Made by a program: the position numbers and the translations under genes
The notes under the pieces: model-generated
What the model saw: only the letters and a program-made list of their open reading frames with translations
The model's database searches: none
What the model was told of the DNA's origin: nothing
Shown here: positions 35,610 through 49,069 of the stretch, piece after piece
How the letters are laid out: each line of letters starts with the position of its first letter
Numbering within the stretch: position 1 is the first letter of the stretch
Source: Agromyces sp. LHK192
GTDB taxonomy: Bacteria > Actinomycetota > Actinomycetes > Actinomycetales > Microbacteriaceae
DNA length: 64,000 bases
Direction of reading: 5' to 3'
NCBI RefSeq assembly: GCF_004006235.1
Contig: NZ_CP034753.1
Span: forward strand, 1,736,001-1,800,000

Positions 35610-36609
35610 CGCCGTCGCCCCGCTCGATGGGGTCGATGCGCTCCTCGCGGATCTCGACGGCGTGGTGTATCGGGGCGCGGATGCGATCCCGCACGCGGTC
35701 GAGAGCCTGAACGCCGCACGCCGTGATCGCGCGGTCGGCTACATCACCAACAACGCGTCGCGCAGCGACGCCTCGGTCGCGCGGCATCTCGCCGAACTCG
35801 GCCTGCGGGTCGAGGCATCCGATGTCGTCACATCACCGCAGGCGGCGATGCACCTGCTCGCCGAGCGTGTTCCCGAGGGTGCGCTCGTGCTCGTCGTCGG
35901 CGGCGAGGGCATCGTGACCGAGCTCGAGCGGCGGGGGTACCGCGTCAGCCGATCCGCCGACGACGGCCCGGCCGCGGTCGTGCAGGGATTCGCCCCGGAC
36001 GTCGGCTGGACCCAGCTGGCCGAGGCATCCTTCGCGCTGAACGCCGACGGGTTCGCCAACGAGGCGGGAATTCCGTGGATCGCGACGAACACCGACTGGA
36101 CGATACCGGTCGCGCGCGGCATCGCGCCCGGCAACGGCACCCTCGTGGCGGCCGTGCACACCGCCGTCGGCAGGTTCCCGGTCGTCGCGGGCAAGCCCGA
36201 GAAGCCCATCTTCGACGAGGCGCGGCGGCGATTCACCGCGGAGCGACCACTCGTGGTCGGCGACCGACTCGACACCGACATCCTCGGCGCGAATCGCGCG
36301 GGCATGGCGTCCGCCGTCGTGCTCACCGGGATCGACCGCGCGAAGCAGTTGCTCGCGGCAGCGGAGGCGGAGCGCCCGGACTTCATCCTCGGCGACCTGC
36401 GCGGACTGCACGAGCCGTACCCGGTGATCGAACGTGCCCGCGGCGTCGTGCGCGTGGGCCGGGCGAAGGTGCGTGTCGACGAGGCCCGAGTCGTCATCGT
36501 GACCGAAGGCGATGACGAACTCGACCTGCTCCGCGCCGCCTGCCACGCGATCTGGGAGTCGGGTCGGTCGATCCACGCCCTGCATGTGCCGGAGCGGTTG
36601 TACAGCTGA
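35584..36609 (+). CDS. HAD-superfamily phosphatase (NagD-like)
   Basis: 341 residues from GTG 35584, which has GAGGAC seven bases upstream and overlaps the end of the preceding gene by 26 bases. HAD motif I LLADLDGVVYRG (nucleophile Asp in DLD), motif II ITNNAS, a NagD-type cap with GEGIVTELERRGYRV, and motif III/IV GKPEKPIFDEA and VGDRLDTDILGANRAGM are present. It probably dephosphorylates a small phosphorylated metabolite. The C-terminal 80 residues after LHEPYPV are beyond the usual NagD fold. It corresponds to Rv1692, reported to be a glycerol-3-phosphate phosphatase in mycobacteria; activity here is inferred. Confidence 0.9.
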   Translation: MGLFRTRTDAVAPLDGVDALLADLDGVVYRGADAIPHAVESLNAARRDRAVGYITNNASRSDASVARHLAELGLRVEASDVVTSPQAAMHLLAERVPEGALVLVVGGEGIVTELERRGYRVSRSADDGPAAVVQGFAPDVGWTQLAEASFALNADGFANEAGIPWIATNTDWTIPVARGIAPGNGTLVAAVHTAVGRFPVVAGKPEKPIFDEARRRFTAERPLVVGDRLDTDILGANRAGMASAVVLTGIDRAKQLLAAAEAERPDFILGDLRGLHEPYPVIERARGVVRVGRAKVRVDEARVVIVTEGDDELDLLRAACHAIWESGRSIHALHVPERLYS

Positions 36610-36661
36610 TTATCGCGGCTACCGGCGGCGGCGCGCGCCGTGGGGAGTCGGCAGGTGCGGG

Positions 36662-36667
36662 TAGCGT
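36662..36667 (+). promoter_or_regulatory. -10 box of a leaderless promoter before the 55-codon ORF and tlyA
   Basis: TAGCGT with seven bases to the ATG at 36675. It probably drives the ORF, tlyA, nadK and recN. Confidence 0.55.
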
Positions 36668-36674
36668 GGACGGT

Positions 36675-36842
36675 ATGGACGAGGCATCCGACGTGACCGA
36701 GGCGACGAGCGGCACGCCCGGCGACGAGGCATCCGGCATCGAATCCCGCCAGCTCGCCGAACGCGCGCCGCTGTTCCAGGCGGCGGCGGATCGTCTCCGC
36801 GACGACCTCGAGCGTTCCGATCCCGCGCTCGACGACGCCTGA
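36675..36842 (+). CDS. Small hypothetical protein (55 residues)
   Basis: A 55-residue acidic protein starting at ATG 36675 and ending one base before tlyA. The C-terminal half is a predicted amphipathic helix (RAPLFQAAADRLRDDLERSD). It carries two copies of the dispersed GAGGCATCCG motif in its first 20 codons. A small gene sits at the same place in M. tuberculosis (Rv1693, between the phosphatase gene and tlyA), which supports a real gene. No function is known. Confidence 0.65.
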   Translation: MDEASDVTEATSGTPGDEASGIESRQLAERAPLFQAAADRLRDDLERSDPALDDA

Positions 36843-36843
36843 A

Positions 36844-37653
36844 GTGGCCGGTCAACGGCTCGATGCGGCGCTCGCGTCTCGCGGTCTGGCGCGGTCCCGA
36901 ACGCACGCCGCGACGCTGATCGCCTCGGGCGTCGTCACGGTCGACGGGCGCCCGGTCGTCAAGCCCTCCCATCGGGTCGACGACGACGCGCTGATCGACG
37001 TCGCCGGCGTGGACCACTACGTCAGCCGGGCCGCGCACAAGCTCATCGCCGCGCTCGACGGGTTCGGCGTCGATCCGGCGGGTCGGGTCGTGCTCGACGC
37101 GGGCGCGTCCACGGGCGGATTCACCCAGGTGCTCCTCGAACGCGGCGCGCGTATGGTCCTCGCCGTCGACGTCGGTCACGGCCAGCTGGCACCGTCATTG
37201 CACGACTCGCCCGGGCTCGTGCTCGTGGAGGGCTGCAATGTGCGTCACCTCGATCCCGCCGAGCTCGCCCGGCAGACCGGAGTCGACGAACGACCCGACC
37301 TGGTGACCGCAGACCTCTCGTTCATCTCGCTGACCACCGTGCTGCCTGCGCTCGTCGCCACGGCGGCACCGGAGGCCGAGTTCGTCCTGCTCGTGAAGCC
37401 GCAGTTCGAGGTCGGCCGCAGCGGGATCCGAGAGGGGGTCGTGCGCGATCCGGCGCTCCGCGACGACGCCGTGATGGGCGTGCTGTGGGCGGCGTTCGAC
37501 CTCGGCCTCGGGGTCGGCGGCGTCCTGTCCTCCCCGATCGCCGGTGGACACGGGAATCACGAGTACCTCGTGCACCTCGCGATTTCGGCGGCCTCGGATC
37601 CGTCAGAATGGACGGGTCGAGTCGAGCAGTTGACGAGAGGCGGACACGCATGA
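36844..37653 (+). CDS. tlyA: TlyA-type rRNA 2'-O-methyltransferase
   Basis: 269 residues from GTG 36844. An N-terminal S4 RNA-binding domain (1-60; RLDAALASRGLARSRTHAATLIASGVV) joins an FtsJ/RrmJ-like methyltransferase: VVLDAGASTGGFTQVLL is the AdoMet loop, with VLAVDVGHGQL following. TlyA methylates ribose in 16S and 23S rRNA at positions that matter for capreomycin sensitivity in mycobacteria. The tetrapeptide interdomain linker region is SRAAHK. Its stop overlaps nadK (ATGA). Confidence 0.95.
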   Translation: MAGQRLDAALASRGLARSRTHAATLIASGVVTVDGRPVVKPSHRVDDDALIDVAGVDHYVSRAAHKLIAALDGFGVDPAGRVVLDAGASTGGFTQVLLERGARMVLAVDVGHGQLAPSLHDSPGLVLVEGCNVRHLDPAELARQTGVDERPDLVTADLSFISLTTVLPALVATAAPEAEFVLLVKPQFEVGRSGIREGVVRDPALRDDAVMGVLWAAFDLGLGVGGVLSSPIAGGHGNHEYLVHLAISAASDPSEWTGRVEQLTRGGHA

Positions 37654-38570
37654 CCGATGCCGATGCCCGGCACTTCCTCGTCGTCGCGCACACCGGCCGC
37701 AGTACGGCGCTCGAGGCGACCCGACAGGTGTGCACGCAACTGCTCGACGCCGGCGCCGTCCCGGTGATCGCGGCCGAGCACTGGGACGACGTCCACCATT
37801 TCGTGCCCGACCTCAACGGTCGGGTGCGTCGCTTCGAGGAGATCGACCCCTCGGCGATCGAACTCGTCATCGTGCTCGGCGGCGACGGCACGATCCTGCG
37901 GGCGGCCGAACTCGTCCGCGAGGTCAGCGTGCCCCTGCTCGGCGTGAACCTCGGTCATATCGGATTCCTCGCCGAGAGCGAGCGGGACGACCTCGATTAC
38001 ACCGTGACGCGCGCGCTCGCACGCGACTACGTCGTCGAGGAGCGCATGACGCTCTCGGTGCGCGTGAAGGCGGGCTCGGAGGTCGTGTCCGAGAGTTGGG
38101 CGCTGAACGAGGCGACGGTCGAGAAGGCCGAGCGCGAGCGCATGCTCGAGGTGATCATCGAGGTCGACCGTCGTCCCCTGTCGTCGTTCGGCTGCGACGG
38201 CGTCGTCATGTCGACGCCGACCGGATCGACGGCGTACTCCTTCTCGGCGGGCGGCCCCGTCGTCTGGCCGAGCGTCGAGGCGCTGCTGCTCGTGCCGCTG
38301 AGCGCGCACGCGTTGTTCGCCCGCCCGCTCGTCGTCGGGCCCGAGTCCTCGCTCGCCGTCGAGGTGCTGCAGCGTACCGAGGCCGCCGCGGTGCTGTGGT
38401 GCGACGGCCGGCGCATGTTCGACCTGCCGCCGGGGTCCCGCGTGATCGTGCGGCGATCCGACGTGCCGGTGCGCTTGGCGCGGCTGCACGAGGCACCGTT
38501 CACCGATCGCCTCGTGAACAAGTTCGATCTCCCCGTGTCGGGGTGGCGAGGGCCGGTGGGACGCGAATGA
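37650..38570 (+). CDS. nadK: NAD kinase
   Basis: 306 residues from ATG 37650 overlapping tlyA by four bases. It makes NADP from NAD with ATP or polyphosphate. The GGDGTILRAAEL motif (catalytic Asp), LLGVNLGHIGFLAE, NEATVEK and the GSTAYSFSAGGPVVWP substrate loop are all present. It is the standard neighbour of tlyA and recN in actinobacteria. Confidence 0.96.
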   Translation: MTDADARHFLVVAHTGRSTALEATRQVCTQLLDAGAVPVIAAEHWDDVHHFVPDLNGRVRRFEEIDPSAIELVIVLGGDGTILRAAELVREVSVPLLGVNLGHIGFLAESERDDLDYTVTRALARDYVVEERMTLSVRVKAGSEVVSESWALNEATVEKAERERMLEVIIEVDRRPLSSFGCDGVVMSTPTGSTAYSFSAGGPVVWPSVEALLLVPLSAHALFARPLVVGPESSLAVEVLQRTEAAAVLWCDGRRMFDLPPGSRVIVRRSDVPVRLARLHEAPFTDRLVNKFDLPVSGWRGPVGRE

Positions 38571-38580
38571 GAGGTCGAAC

Positions 38581-42804
<4,224 letters not shown>

Positions 42805-42834
42805 AGCGACCGGGGCATCCGCTTCGGAGGCGTC

Positions 42835-43827
42835 ATGACGGACGAGCAGGCGGACCCTCGGGCGGCGGGCGGCGACGAGATCGACGCCCGTGAGCCCGAC
42901 GGCCACGGCGTCGCGGACCGCAGCATCGGGGACCGGGGCGTCGGCGACTACCTGCGCCACCTCGCCGTCGAGCGCGGGCTCTCGAAGAACACCCTCGCGT
43001 CGTACACCCGCGACCTGGCGATCTACGTCGGATTCCTCGACGCGCGCGGGATCGCGGCGCTCGGCGCTGTGACGGAGTCCGACCTCGCCGACTTCCTGCG
43101 CTTCCTGTCGACGGAGCGGGAGCCTGCGCTCGCGACATCGTCGGTCGCGCGGGTGCTCTCGGCGGTCCGCGGCCTGCACCGGTTCCTGCTCGAGGACGGA
43201 CGGATCGGCCACGACGCGGCCCGGGCCGTCGCCCCGCCGAAACTGCCGATGCGCCTGCCGAAGGCGATCCCCGTCGCCACGGTCGAGGCGCTGCTCGCGG
43301 CGACCGACGGCGACGACCCCGGACGCCTCCGCGACAAGGCGCTGCTCGAACTCCTCTACGCCACGGGCGCCCGCGTGTCCGAGGCCATCGGCCTGAACGT
43401 CGACGACCTCGTCGACGACGAGGTCGTGCGGCTGTTCGGCAAGGGCGGCAAGCAGCGCATCGTGCCCGTCGGGCGCTATGCGCGCACCGCGCTCGAGGCC
43501 TACCTCGTGCGCGCCCGGCCGATGCTCTCGGCTCGCGGGCGGGCGACGCCCGCGCTGTTCCTCGGTGCGCGGGGCGGCCGGCTCAGCCGACAGGCCGCGT
43601 GGGAGGCGATCACGCAGGCCGCCGATCGCGCGGGCATCGAGTCATCCGTCTCGCCGCACACGCTGCGCCACTCGTTCGCGACCCACCTGCTCGAGGGCGG
43701 CGCCGACGTGCGCGTCGTGCAGGAACTGCTCGGCCATTCGTCGGTCGCGACGACGCAGATCTACACGCTGGTCACAGCCGACACACTCCGCGAGATGTAC
43801 ACGCACTCCCACCCGCGTGCTCGCTAG
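42835..43827 (+). CDS. xerD: Tyrosine recombinase XerD
   Basis: 330 residues. An N-terminal SAM-like core-binding domain (about 35-130; [23 protein letters not shown]) and the catalytic domain with all key residues: Arg in [11 protein letters not shown], His-x-x-Arg in [12 protein letters not shown], His in [10 protein letters not shown] and the nucleophile Tyr in QIYTLV. It resolves chromosome dimers at dif together with XerC. It is a housekeeping recombinase, not a phage integrase, as its position between the NUDIX gene and parA-scpAB shows. About 25 acidic residues precede the family core. Confidence 0.94.
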   Translation: MTDEQADPRAAGGDEIDAREPDGHGVADRSIGDRGVGDYLRHLAVERGLSKNTLASYTRDLAIYVGFLDARGIAALGAVTESDLADFLRFLSTEREPALATSSVARVLSAVRGLHRFLLEDGRIGHDAARAVAPPKLPMRLPKAIPVATVEALLAATDGDDPGRLRDKALLELLYATGARVSEAIGLNVDDLVDDEVVRLFGKGGKQRIVPVGRYARTALEAYLVRARPMLSARGRATPALFLGARGGRLSRQAAWEAITQAADRAGIESSVSPHTLRHSFATHLLEGGADVRVVQELLGHSSVATTQIYTLVTADTLREMYTHSHPRAR

Positions 43828-43830
43828 AAT
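43825..43830 (+). promoter_or_regulatory. -10 box for the parA-scpAB group
   Basis: TAGAAT overlapping the stop of xerD, giving a leader of about 90 bases before parA. No clear -35 box. Confidence 0.4.
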
Positions 43831-43929
43831 CGAGCGAGCACGCGGCCCGGAGGCAGGTTGCCGGACGGGAAACGGCAGGCGCACCGAAGACGTCGCGAGC
43901 CGAGCAGGCGCAGAGGAGATGATTCGCAC

Positions 43930-44817
43930 GTGACCGACCACTTGACGGACCCGGCGGACGGAACAGCCTCCCTGGATCCCGAGGTCGGTCCGACGGGTCG
44001 CCCGATCCGCGAGTTCGACGAACCGAAGCCGCTGCGCTCCCACGGGCCGGCGCGCATCATCGCGCTGTGCAACCAGAAGGGCGGCGTCGGCAAGACGACG
44101 ACGACCATCAACCTGGGTGCCACGCTCGCCGAGTACGGCCGCCGGGTGCTCGCGATCGACTTCGACCCGCAGGGCGCACTCTCGGCAGGGCTCGGCGTGC
44201 AGACGCACGACGTCCCGACCATCTACGACCTGCTGCTCTCGCGCAGCATCGACCCGGTCGATGCGATCCAGCACACCGAGGTGCCGGGGCTCGACGTCAT
44301 CCCCGCGAACATCGACCTGTCGGCGGCGGAGGTGCACCTGGTCACCGAGGTCGCGCGCGAGCAGATCCTCGCCGGAGTGCTGCGCCGCGTCTCGGCCGAC
44401 TACGACGTCATCCTCATCGACTGCCAGCCGTCGCTCGGCCTGCTCACGGTCAACGCCCTGACGGCCAGCCACGGCGTCGTGATCCCGCTCGAGTGCGAGT
44501 TCTTCGCCCTGCGCGGCGTCGCCCTGCTGATCGAGACGATCGACAAGGTGCGCGACCGACTGAATCCCGCGATCGAGCTCGACGGCATCCTCGCGACGAT
44601 GTACGACGCACGCACGCTGCACTCGCGCGAGGTCCTCGAGCGCGTCGTCGACGCCTTCGGCGACAAGGTCCTCGAGACCGTCATCACGCGGACCGTGAAG
44701 TTCCCGGACGCGACCGTCGCGGCGACCCCCATCACGACGTTCGCCCCCGAGCACCAGGCGTCGAGGGCGTATCGCCAGCTCGCCAGGGAGCTGGTCTTCC
44801 GTGGCGCGGTCGCCTGA
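43930..44817 (+). CDS. ParA/Soj-like ATPase
   Basis: 295 residues from GTG 43930 (AGAGGAG about 10 bases upstream). Deviant Walker A CNQKGGVGKTTTTINLG (signature Lys present), Walker A' DFDPQGALSAGLG and Walker B VILIDCQPSLGLLTVNAL. About 35 acidic/polar residues precede the fold. It has no ParB partner beside it and is linked instead to scpA-scpB, as in M. tuberculosis (Rv1708-Rv1710). It probably assists chromosome segregation; it is not the oriC ParA. Confidence 0.92.
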   Translation: MTDHLTDPADGTASLDPEVGPTGRPIREFDEPKPLRSHGPARIIALCNQKGGVGKTTTTINLGATLAEYGRRVLAIDFDPQGALSAGLGVQTHDVPTIYDLLLSRSIDPVDAIQHTEVPGLDVIPANIDLSAAEVHLVTEVAREQILAGVLRRVSADYDVILIDCQPSLGLLTVNALTASHGVVIPLECEFFALRGVALLIETIDKVRDRLNPAIELDGILATMYDARTLHSREVLERVVDAFGDKVLETVITRTVKFPDATVAATPITTFAPEHQASRAYRQLARELVFRGAVA

Positions 44818-45649
44818 GGCCGAGCCGGTCGGGTCAGTCGTCGCGGGTGCCGACGGGGCGTCCGATCCCGGCTTCCGCGTCGCGCTCACGAACTTCGAGG
44901 GGCCGTTCGACCTGCTGCTCTCGCTGATCGCGAAGCACGAGCTCGACATCACCGAGGTGTCGCTGTCGAAGGTCACCGACGAGTTCATCTCGTACCTGCG
45001 CGGCCTCGACTCCGATGAGGAGCTCGACCGGGCGTCGGAGTTCCTCGTGGTCGCGGCGACCCTGCTCGACCTCAAGGTCGTGGGGCTGCTGCCGCAGGGT
45101 GAACTCGTCGACGCGGAAGACGTCGCGCTGCTCGAAGCGCGGGACCTGCTCTTCGCGCGTCTCCTGCAGTACCGGGCGTTCAAGGAGGCGTCGCGCTGGT
45201 TCCAGACGCACTTCGATGCCGAGCAGATGCGGCACGCCCGCACGGTGCGACTCGAGGAGCGGTTCCGCCAGCGGGCGCCCGAGTTGCGCTGGACGCTGAC
45301 CGCCGACGACTTCGCCGCGCTGGCGACGTTGGCCCTCACGCCGAGGGAGCTTCCCGTCGTGGGCCTCGCGCACCTGCACGCGCCGCTCGTGTCGATCCGG
45401 GAGCAGGCGGCGCAGGTCGTCGCGGTGCTGCGCCGCGGGGACCCGGTCACGTTCCGGCAGCTCATCGCCGGGGTCGAGGAACGCGGGGTGGTCGTCGCGC
45501 GATTCCTCGCGGTGCTCGAGCTCTACCGCCACGCCGCGATCGGGTTCGAGCAGCTCGAACCGCTCGGCGAGCTCACCCTGCGCTGGGCGGCCGAGCACTG
45601 GACCGACGATCGACTCGACAGCCTGGGAGCCGACTATGACGACGAATGA
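44801..45649 (+). CDS. scpA: Segregation and condensation protein A
   Basis: 282 residues from GTG 44801, overlapping parA by 17 bases. The kleisin subunit of the SMC-ScpAB condensin. The conserved N-terminal SMC-binding segment FRVALTNFEGPFDLLLSLIAKHELDITEVSLSKVTDEF is clear, and a winged-helix at the C terminus (FLAVLELYRHAAIGFEQ) is present. SMC itself is not in the window. Its stop lies inside scpB (14-base overlap). Confidence 0.95.
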   Translation: MARSPEAEPVGSVVAGADGASDPGFRVALTNFEGPFDLLLSLIAKHELDITEVSLSKVTDEFISYLRGLDSDEELDRASEFLVVAATLLDLKVVGLLPQGELVDAEDVALLEARDLLFARLLQYRAFKEASRWFQTHFDAEQMRHARTVRLEERFRQRAPELRWTLTADDFAALATLALTPRELPVVGLAHLHAPLVSIREQAAQVVAVLRRGDPVTFRQLIAGVEERGVVVARFLAVLELYRHAAIGFEQLEPLGELTLRWAAEHWTDDRLDSLGADYDDE

Positions 45650-46373
45650 GACGGATGCCGCAGACGTGGGCGCAGCAGAGACGGATGCCGCAGCGACGGA
45701 TTCAGCATCGGCGGATGCCTCCGTGCCCGAGCTCTCCGTCGCGACGCCGCTCGACGTGCCCGGACAGCCGCGGCTCGACCTCGACCGCGCGATCGAGGCG
45801 ATCCTGTTCGTCTCCGACGAGCCCGTCGGCCTGGTCGCGCTCGCGGCGGCGGTGGCGCGCCCCGTCGCCGAGGTGCGGGCGGCGATCGCACGCCTGCGAC
45901 AGGACTACGACGGCACCGGCACCTCGGGCGAGCCGCGCACCGACGAGGCATCCGTCGATGCGTCGGCCCGAGGCATCCGACGCGGGTTCGAACTGCGGGA
46001 GGTCGGCGGTGGCTGGCGGTTCTACGTGCGCACGGAGTACGACGCGCTCGTCGCCGACTTCGTGCTCACGCAGACCTCGACGAAGCTGTCGCAGGCGGCG
46101 CTCGAGACGCTCGCGGTGATCGCCTACAAGCAGCCGATCTCACGGTCGCAGGTCGCGTCGATCCGCGCGGTGAACGTCGACTCGGTCGTGCGGACGCTGC
46201 TCGGCCGCGGCCTCGTGACCGAGGTCGACACCGACGCGGAGACCGGGGCGATCCTGTACGGCACCACCGACCTGCTGCTCACCAACCTCGGCATCAACTC
46301 GATCGAGGAGTTGCCGCGCATCTCGCCGTTGCTCGACGACGGCCAGGAAGGATTCGACAGTGACCGGATCTGA
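45636..46373 (+). CDS. scpB: Segregation and condensation protein B
   Basis: 245 residues. The N-terminal 40 residues are acidic, Ala/Thr-rich and carry the dispersed 10-mer; the two winged-helix domains follow (AIEAILFVSDEPVGLVALAAAV and SQAALETLAVIAYKQPISRSQVASIRAVNVDSVV), then LLTNLGINSIEELPRISPLL. ScpB dimers stabilise ScpA on SMC. It overlaps rluB by 14 bases. Confidence 0.95.
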   Translation: MTTNETDAADVGAAETDAAATDSASADASVPELSVATPLDVPGQPRLDLDRAIEAILFVSDEPVGLVALAAAVARPVAEVRAAIARLRQDYDGTGTSGEPRTDEASVDASARGIRRGFELREVGGGWRFYVRTEYDALVADFVLTQTSTKLSQAALETLAVIAYKQPISRSQVASIRAVNVDSVVRTLLGRGLVTEVDTDAETGAILYGTTDLLLTNLGINSIEELPRISPLLDDGQEGFDSDRI

Positions 46374-47229
46374 TCGGGAGACGGGCGCAGGGTCGCCGGC
46401 GCCGCTGTCCACGGCCGGCGAACGGCTGCAGAAGGCGCTCGCGGCGGCCGGCGTCGCGTCGCGCCGCGTCTCGGAGCAGCTGATCGTCGAGGGTCGGGTC
46501 GAGGTGAACGGCAGAGTCGTCACCGAGCTCGGGTCGCGCATCGATCCGTCGACCGACCGGGTCGCGGTCGACGGCGTCGCCGTGCAGCTCGACGCCGCCA
46601 AGCGCTACTACATGCTCAACAAGCCGCGCGGCATCGTGTCGACGATGCGCGACGAGCAGGGCAGGCCCGACCTCACCCGATTCACGTCGACGCTCGAGGA
46701 GCGGGTCTTCAACGTCGGCCGGCTCGACGCGGAGACGAGCGGGCTGCTGCTGCTCACGAACGACGGCGAGCTCGCCCACGTGCTGTCGCACCCGTCGTTC
46801 GGCGTCGAGAAGACGTACATCGCGAAGGTGAAGGGGCGGGTCACCGCGCAGACGCTGCAGCGGCTGAAGCAGGGTGTCGAGCTCGACGACGGCCCGATCG
46901 CGATCGACCGGGGAAAGCTCCTCCAAGCGCAGGGCGACGCGGCGCACAGCATGGTCGAGGTCACGCTGCACTCCGGTCGCAACCGCATCGTGCGCCGGAT
47001 GCTCGACGCGGTGGGGCATCCGGTCGTCGACCTCGTGCGGCGGCAGTTCGGTCCGCTGCACCTCGGCACCCTGCGGTCGGGCGAGCTGCGCGAGCTGACT
47101 AAGATCGAACGCGGCCGGCTGCTGACGATCTCGCGTGCGGCAGGCGCCGAACGGCAGCAGCCGGATGAGCAGCGGTCCGGCACGAACCAGGTCGGCACCG
47201 ATCGGTCCGGCACGAAGCGGAAGGACTGA
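46360..47229 (+). CDS. rluB: 23S rRNA pseudouridine synthase (RluB-like)
   Basis: 289 residues from GTG 46360. An S4 domain (about 20-80; RLQKALAAAGVASRRVSEQLI) and the RsuA/RluB catalytic domain with GRLDAETSGLLLLTNDGELAHVLSHP (catalytic Asp in RLDAET), then SGRNRIVRRMLDAVGHPVVDLVR. The C-terminal 30 residues are Gln/Ser/Thr-rich and disordered. It is expected to modify 23S rRNA near position 2605; RsuA-type activity on 16S is not excluded. Confidence 0.93.
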   Translation: MTGSDRETGAGSPAPLSTAGERLQKALAAAGVASRRVSEQLIVEGRVEVNGRVVTELGSRIDPSTDRVAVDGVAVQLDAAKRYYMLNKPRGIVSTMRDEQGRPDLTRFTSTLEERVFNVGRLDAETSGLLLLTNDGELAHVLSHPSFGVEKTYIAKVKGRVTAQTLQRLKQGVELDDGPIAIDRGKLLQAQGDAAHSMVEVTLHSGRNRIVRRMLDAVGHPVVDLVRRQFGPLHLGTLRSGELRELTKIERGRLLTISRAAGAERQQPDEQRSGTNQVGTDRSGTKRKD

Positions 47230-47230
47230 C

Positions 47231-48313
47231 GTGGTCGAGTCGCGCCTCGCCGGACCCGTGCGCATCGTGGGCACCGGCCTGCTCGGGACGAGCATCGCGC
47301 TCGGCCTCCGGGAGCGGGGGCTCGAGGTCATCCTGGCGGATGCCTCGCCGACCCACGTCGCCCTCGCGATCGACCTCGGCGCGGGCCGTGCCGCGACCGC
47401 CGGCGATGCACCCGAACTGATCGTCGTCGCGGTCCCGCCCGACGTCACGGCGCGGGTCGTCGGCGACGAACTCGCGTCGTTCCCCGACGCGATCGTGACG
47501 GATGTCGCGAGCGTCAAGGCCGGCATCCTCGACGAACTCATCGCCGCAGGCGCGGACGTGGGCCGCTACATCGGGTCCCATCCCCTCGCCGGGCGCGAGC
47601 GCGGCGGACCGCTCGCGGCGCGCGCCGACCTCTTCGCCGGGCGGCCCTGGGTCGTCGCCGCGCACGACGAGATCAGCTACCGGCGCGCGAGCGCGATCGA
47701 CGACCTGATCCTCGACCTCGGGGCGACGCTCGTCGAGATGACCCCCGACGCGCACGACCGCGGGGTCGCGCTGATCTCCCACGTGCCGCAGGTCGTCTCC
47801 AGCCTCATGGCGCGCCGCTTCATCGACGCGCCGAACGCGGCGCTGGGGCTCGCCGGCCAGGGCGCACGAGACGTCACGCGCATCGCAGCCAGCGACCCCG
47901 ACCTGTGGGTGCAGATCCTCGGGGCGAACGCGGCATCCGTCCGCGACGTCCTCGTCGCCTACCGCGCCGACCTCGACCGGTTCATCGATGCCCTCGAGGA
48001 CCCGGCGGCGCCCGGTGCCCGTCGCCGGGTCGCCGAGGAGCTCGCGGGCGGCAACACCGGCGTCGAACGCCTGCCCGGCAAGCACGGCACCGACAAGCGG
48101 TTCACGACCGTGATCGTCATGGTCGACGACCGGCCCGGCCAGCTCGCGCGGCTCCTCGCCGAGATCGGCGAAATCGGCGTGAACCTCGAAGACCTCAGGC
48201 TCGAGCACTCGCCGGGCCGCCAGGTGGGCCTCGCGGAGATCCAGGTGCTTCCCGAGGCCGCCGACCGACTGACCACCGAACTGGCCGAACGCGGCTGGAA
48301 GATCGCAGGATGA
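47231..48313 (+). CDS. tyrA: Prephenate dehydrogenase
   Basis: 360 residues from GTG 47231, one base after rluB. The NAD(P)-binding fold starts at [19 protein letters not shown]; the catalytic His region is [15 protein letters not shown]-terminal ACT domain (about 290-355; [23 protein letters not shown]) suggests feedback control by tyrosine. It oxidises prephenate to 4-hydroxyphenylpyruvate. The stop overlaps cmk (ATGA). Confidence 0.93.
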   Translation: MVESRLAGPVRIVGTGLLGTSIALGLRERGLEVILADASPTHVALAIDLGAGRAATAGDAPELIVVAVPPDVTARVVGDELASFPDAIVTDVASVKAGILDELIAAGADVGRYIGSHPLAGRERGGPLAARADLFAGRPWVVAAHDEISYRRASAIDDLILDLGATLVEMTPDAHDRGVALISHVPQVVSSLMARRFIDAPNAALGLAGQGARDVTRIAASDPDLWVQILGANAASVRDVLVAYRADLDRFIDALEDPAAPGARRRVAEELAGGNTGVERLPGKHGTDKRFTTVIVMVDDRPGQLARLLAEIGEIGVNLEDLRLEHSPGRQVGLAEIQVLPEAADRLTTELAERGWKIAG

Positions 48314-49005
48314 ACGACAACGTGAACGTGGTGCACCCCTTCGTCGTGGCCCTCGACGGCCCCGCGGGCAGCGGCAAGTCGAGCGTGTCCAAGCAGGTCG
48401 CGCGCGAGCTCGGCTGGGGCTTCCTCGACACCGGCGCCGCATACCGGGCACTCGCCTGGCACGCCGAGGCATCCGGTGTCGACCTCGACGATGCGGCATC
48501 CGTCGTCTCATGCCTCGACAGCTTCGACTACCGCATCGGCACCGACCCGTCGGGGTACCGCGTGCACGTCGGCGACGTCGACGTGACCGAGGCGATCCGC
48601 GAACCGGGAATCTCGGCCGTCGTGAGCCGGGTCGCGCGCGTCCCAGAGGTGCGGACGCACCTCATCGAGCTGTTCCGCGCGATCGTGGCCGCCGAGACGC
48701 GTGCCGGCATCGTCGTCGAGGGACGCGACATCACGACCGTGGTGGCGCCGGATGCGCCGGTCCGGATCCTGCTCACCGCCACCGAGGAGGTGCGGATGTC
48801 GCGTCGCGCCGCCGAGCTCACCGGCCAGGATGCCGCGGCGACCGGCGCCCAGTTGCGCGAGCGCGATCGGGCCGACTCGAAGGTCGTGGAGTTCATGACC
48901 GCGGCCGACGGGGTGACGACCGTGGACTCCACCGAGCTCGACTTCGACGCGACCGTGGCGGCCGTGATCGCCGTCATCGCGGACTCTCAGCCGGTCACTG
49001 ATTGA
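48310..49005 (+). CDS. cmk: Cytidylate kinase
   Basis: 231 residues from ATG 48310 overlapping tyrA. P-loop [22 protein letters not shown]-site [32 protein letters not shown] and the lid region RAAELTG. It phosphorylates CMP and dCMP. The tyrA-cmk-der order is usual for actinobacteria. Confidence 0.95.
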   Translation: MNDNVNVVHPFVVALDGPAGSGKSSVSKQVARELGWGFLDTGAAYRALAWHAEASGVDLDDAASVVSCLDSFDYRIGTDPSGYRVHVGDVDVTEAIREPGISAVVSRVARVPEVRTHLIELFRAIVAAETRAGIVVEGRDITTVVAPDAPVRILLTATEEVRMSRRAAELTGQDAAATGAQLRERDRADSKVVEFMTAADGVTTVDSTELDFDATVAAVIAVIADSQPVTD

Positions 49006-49069
49006 ATGGTGCAGGGGCCATCGCGCGGCACGACCGCGGAACGCCCCGCTGAGCCTTGAGGAGACACCC

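Noticed and set aside
42835..43827. Tyrosine recombinase considered as a phage or island integrase
   Set aside because: Sequence and position between the NUDIX gene and parA-scpAB fit housekeeping XerD; no phage genes or att repeats are near.
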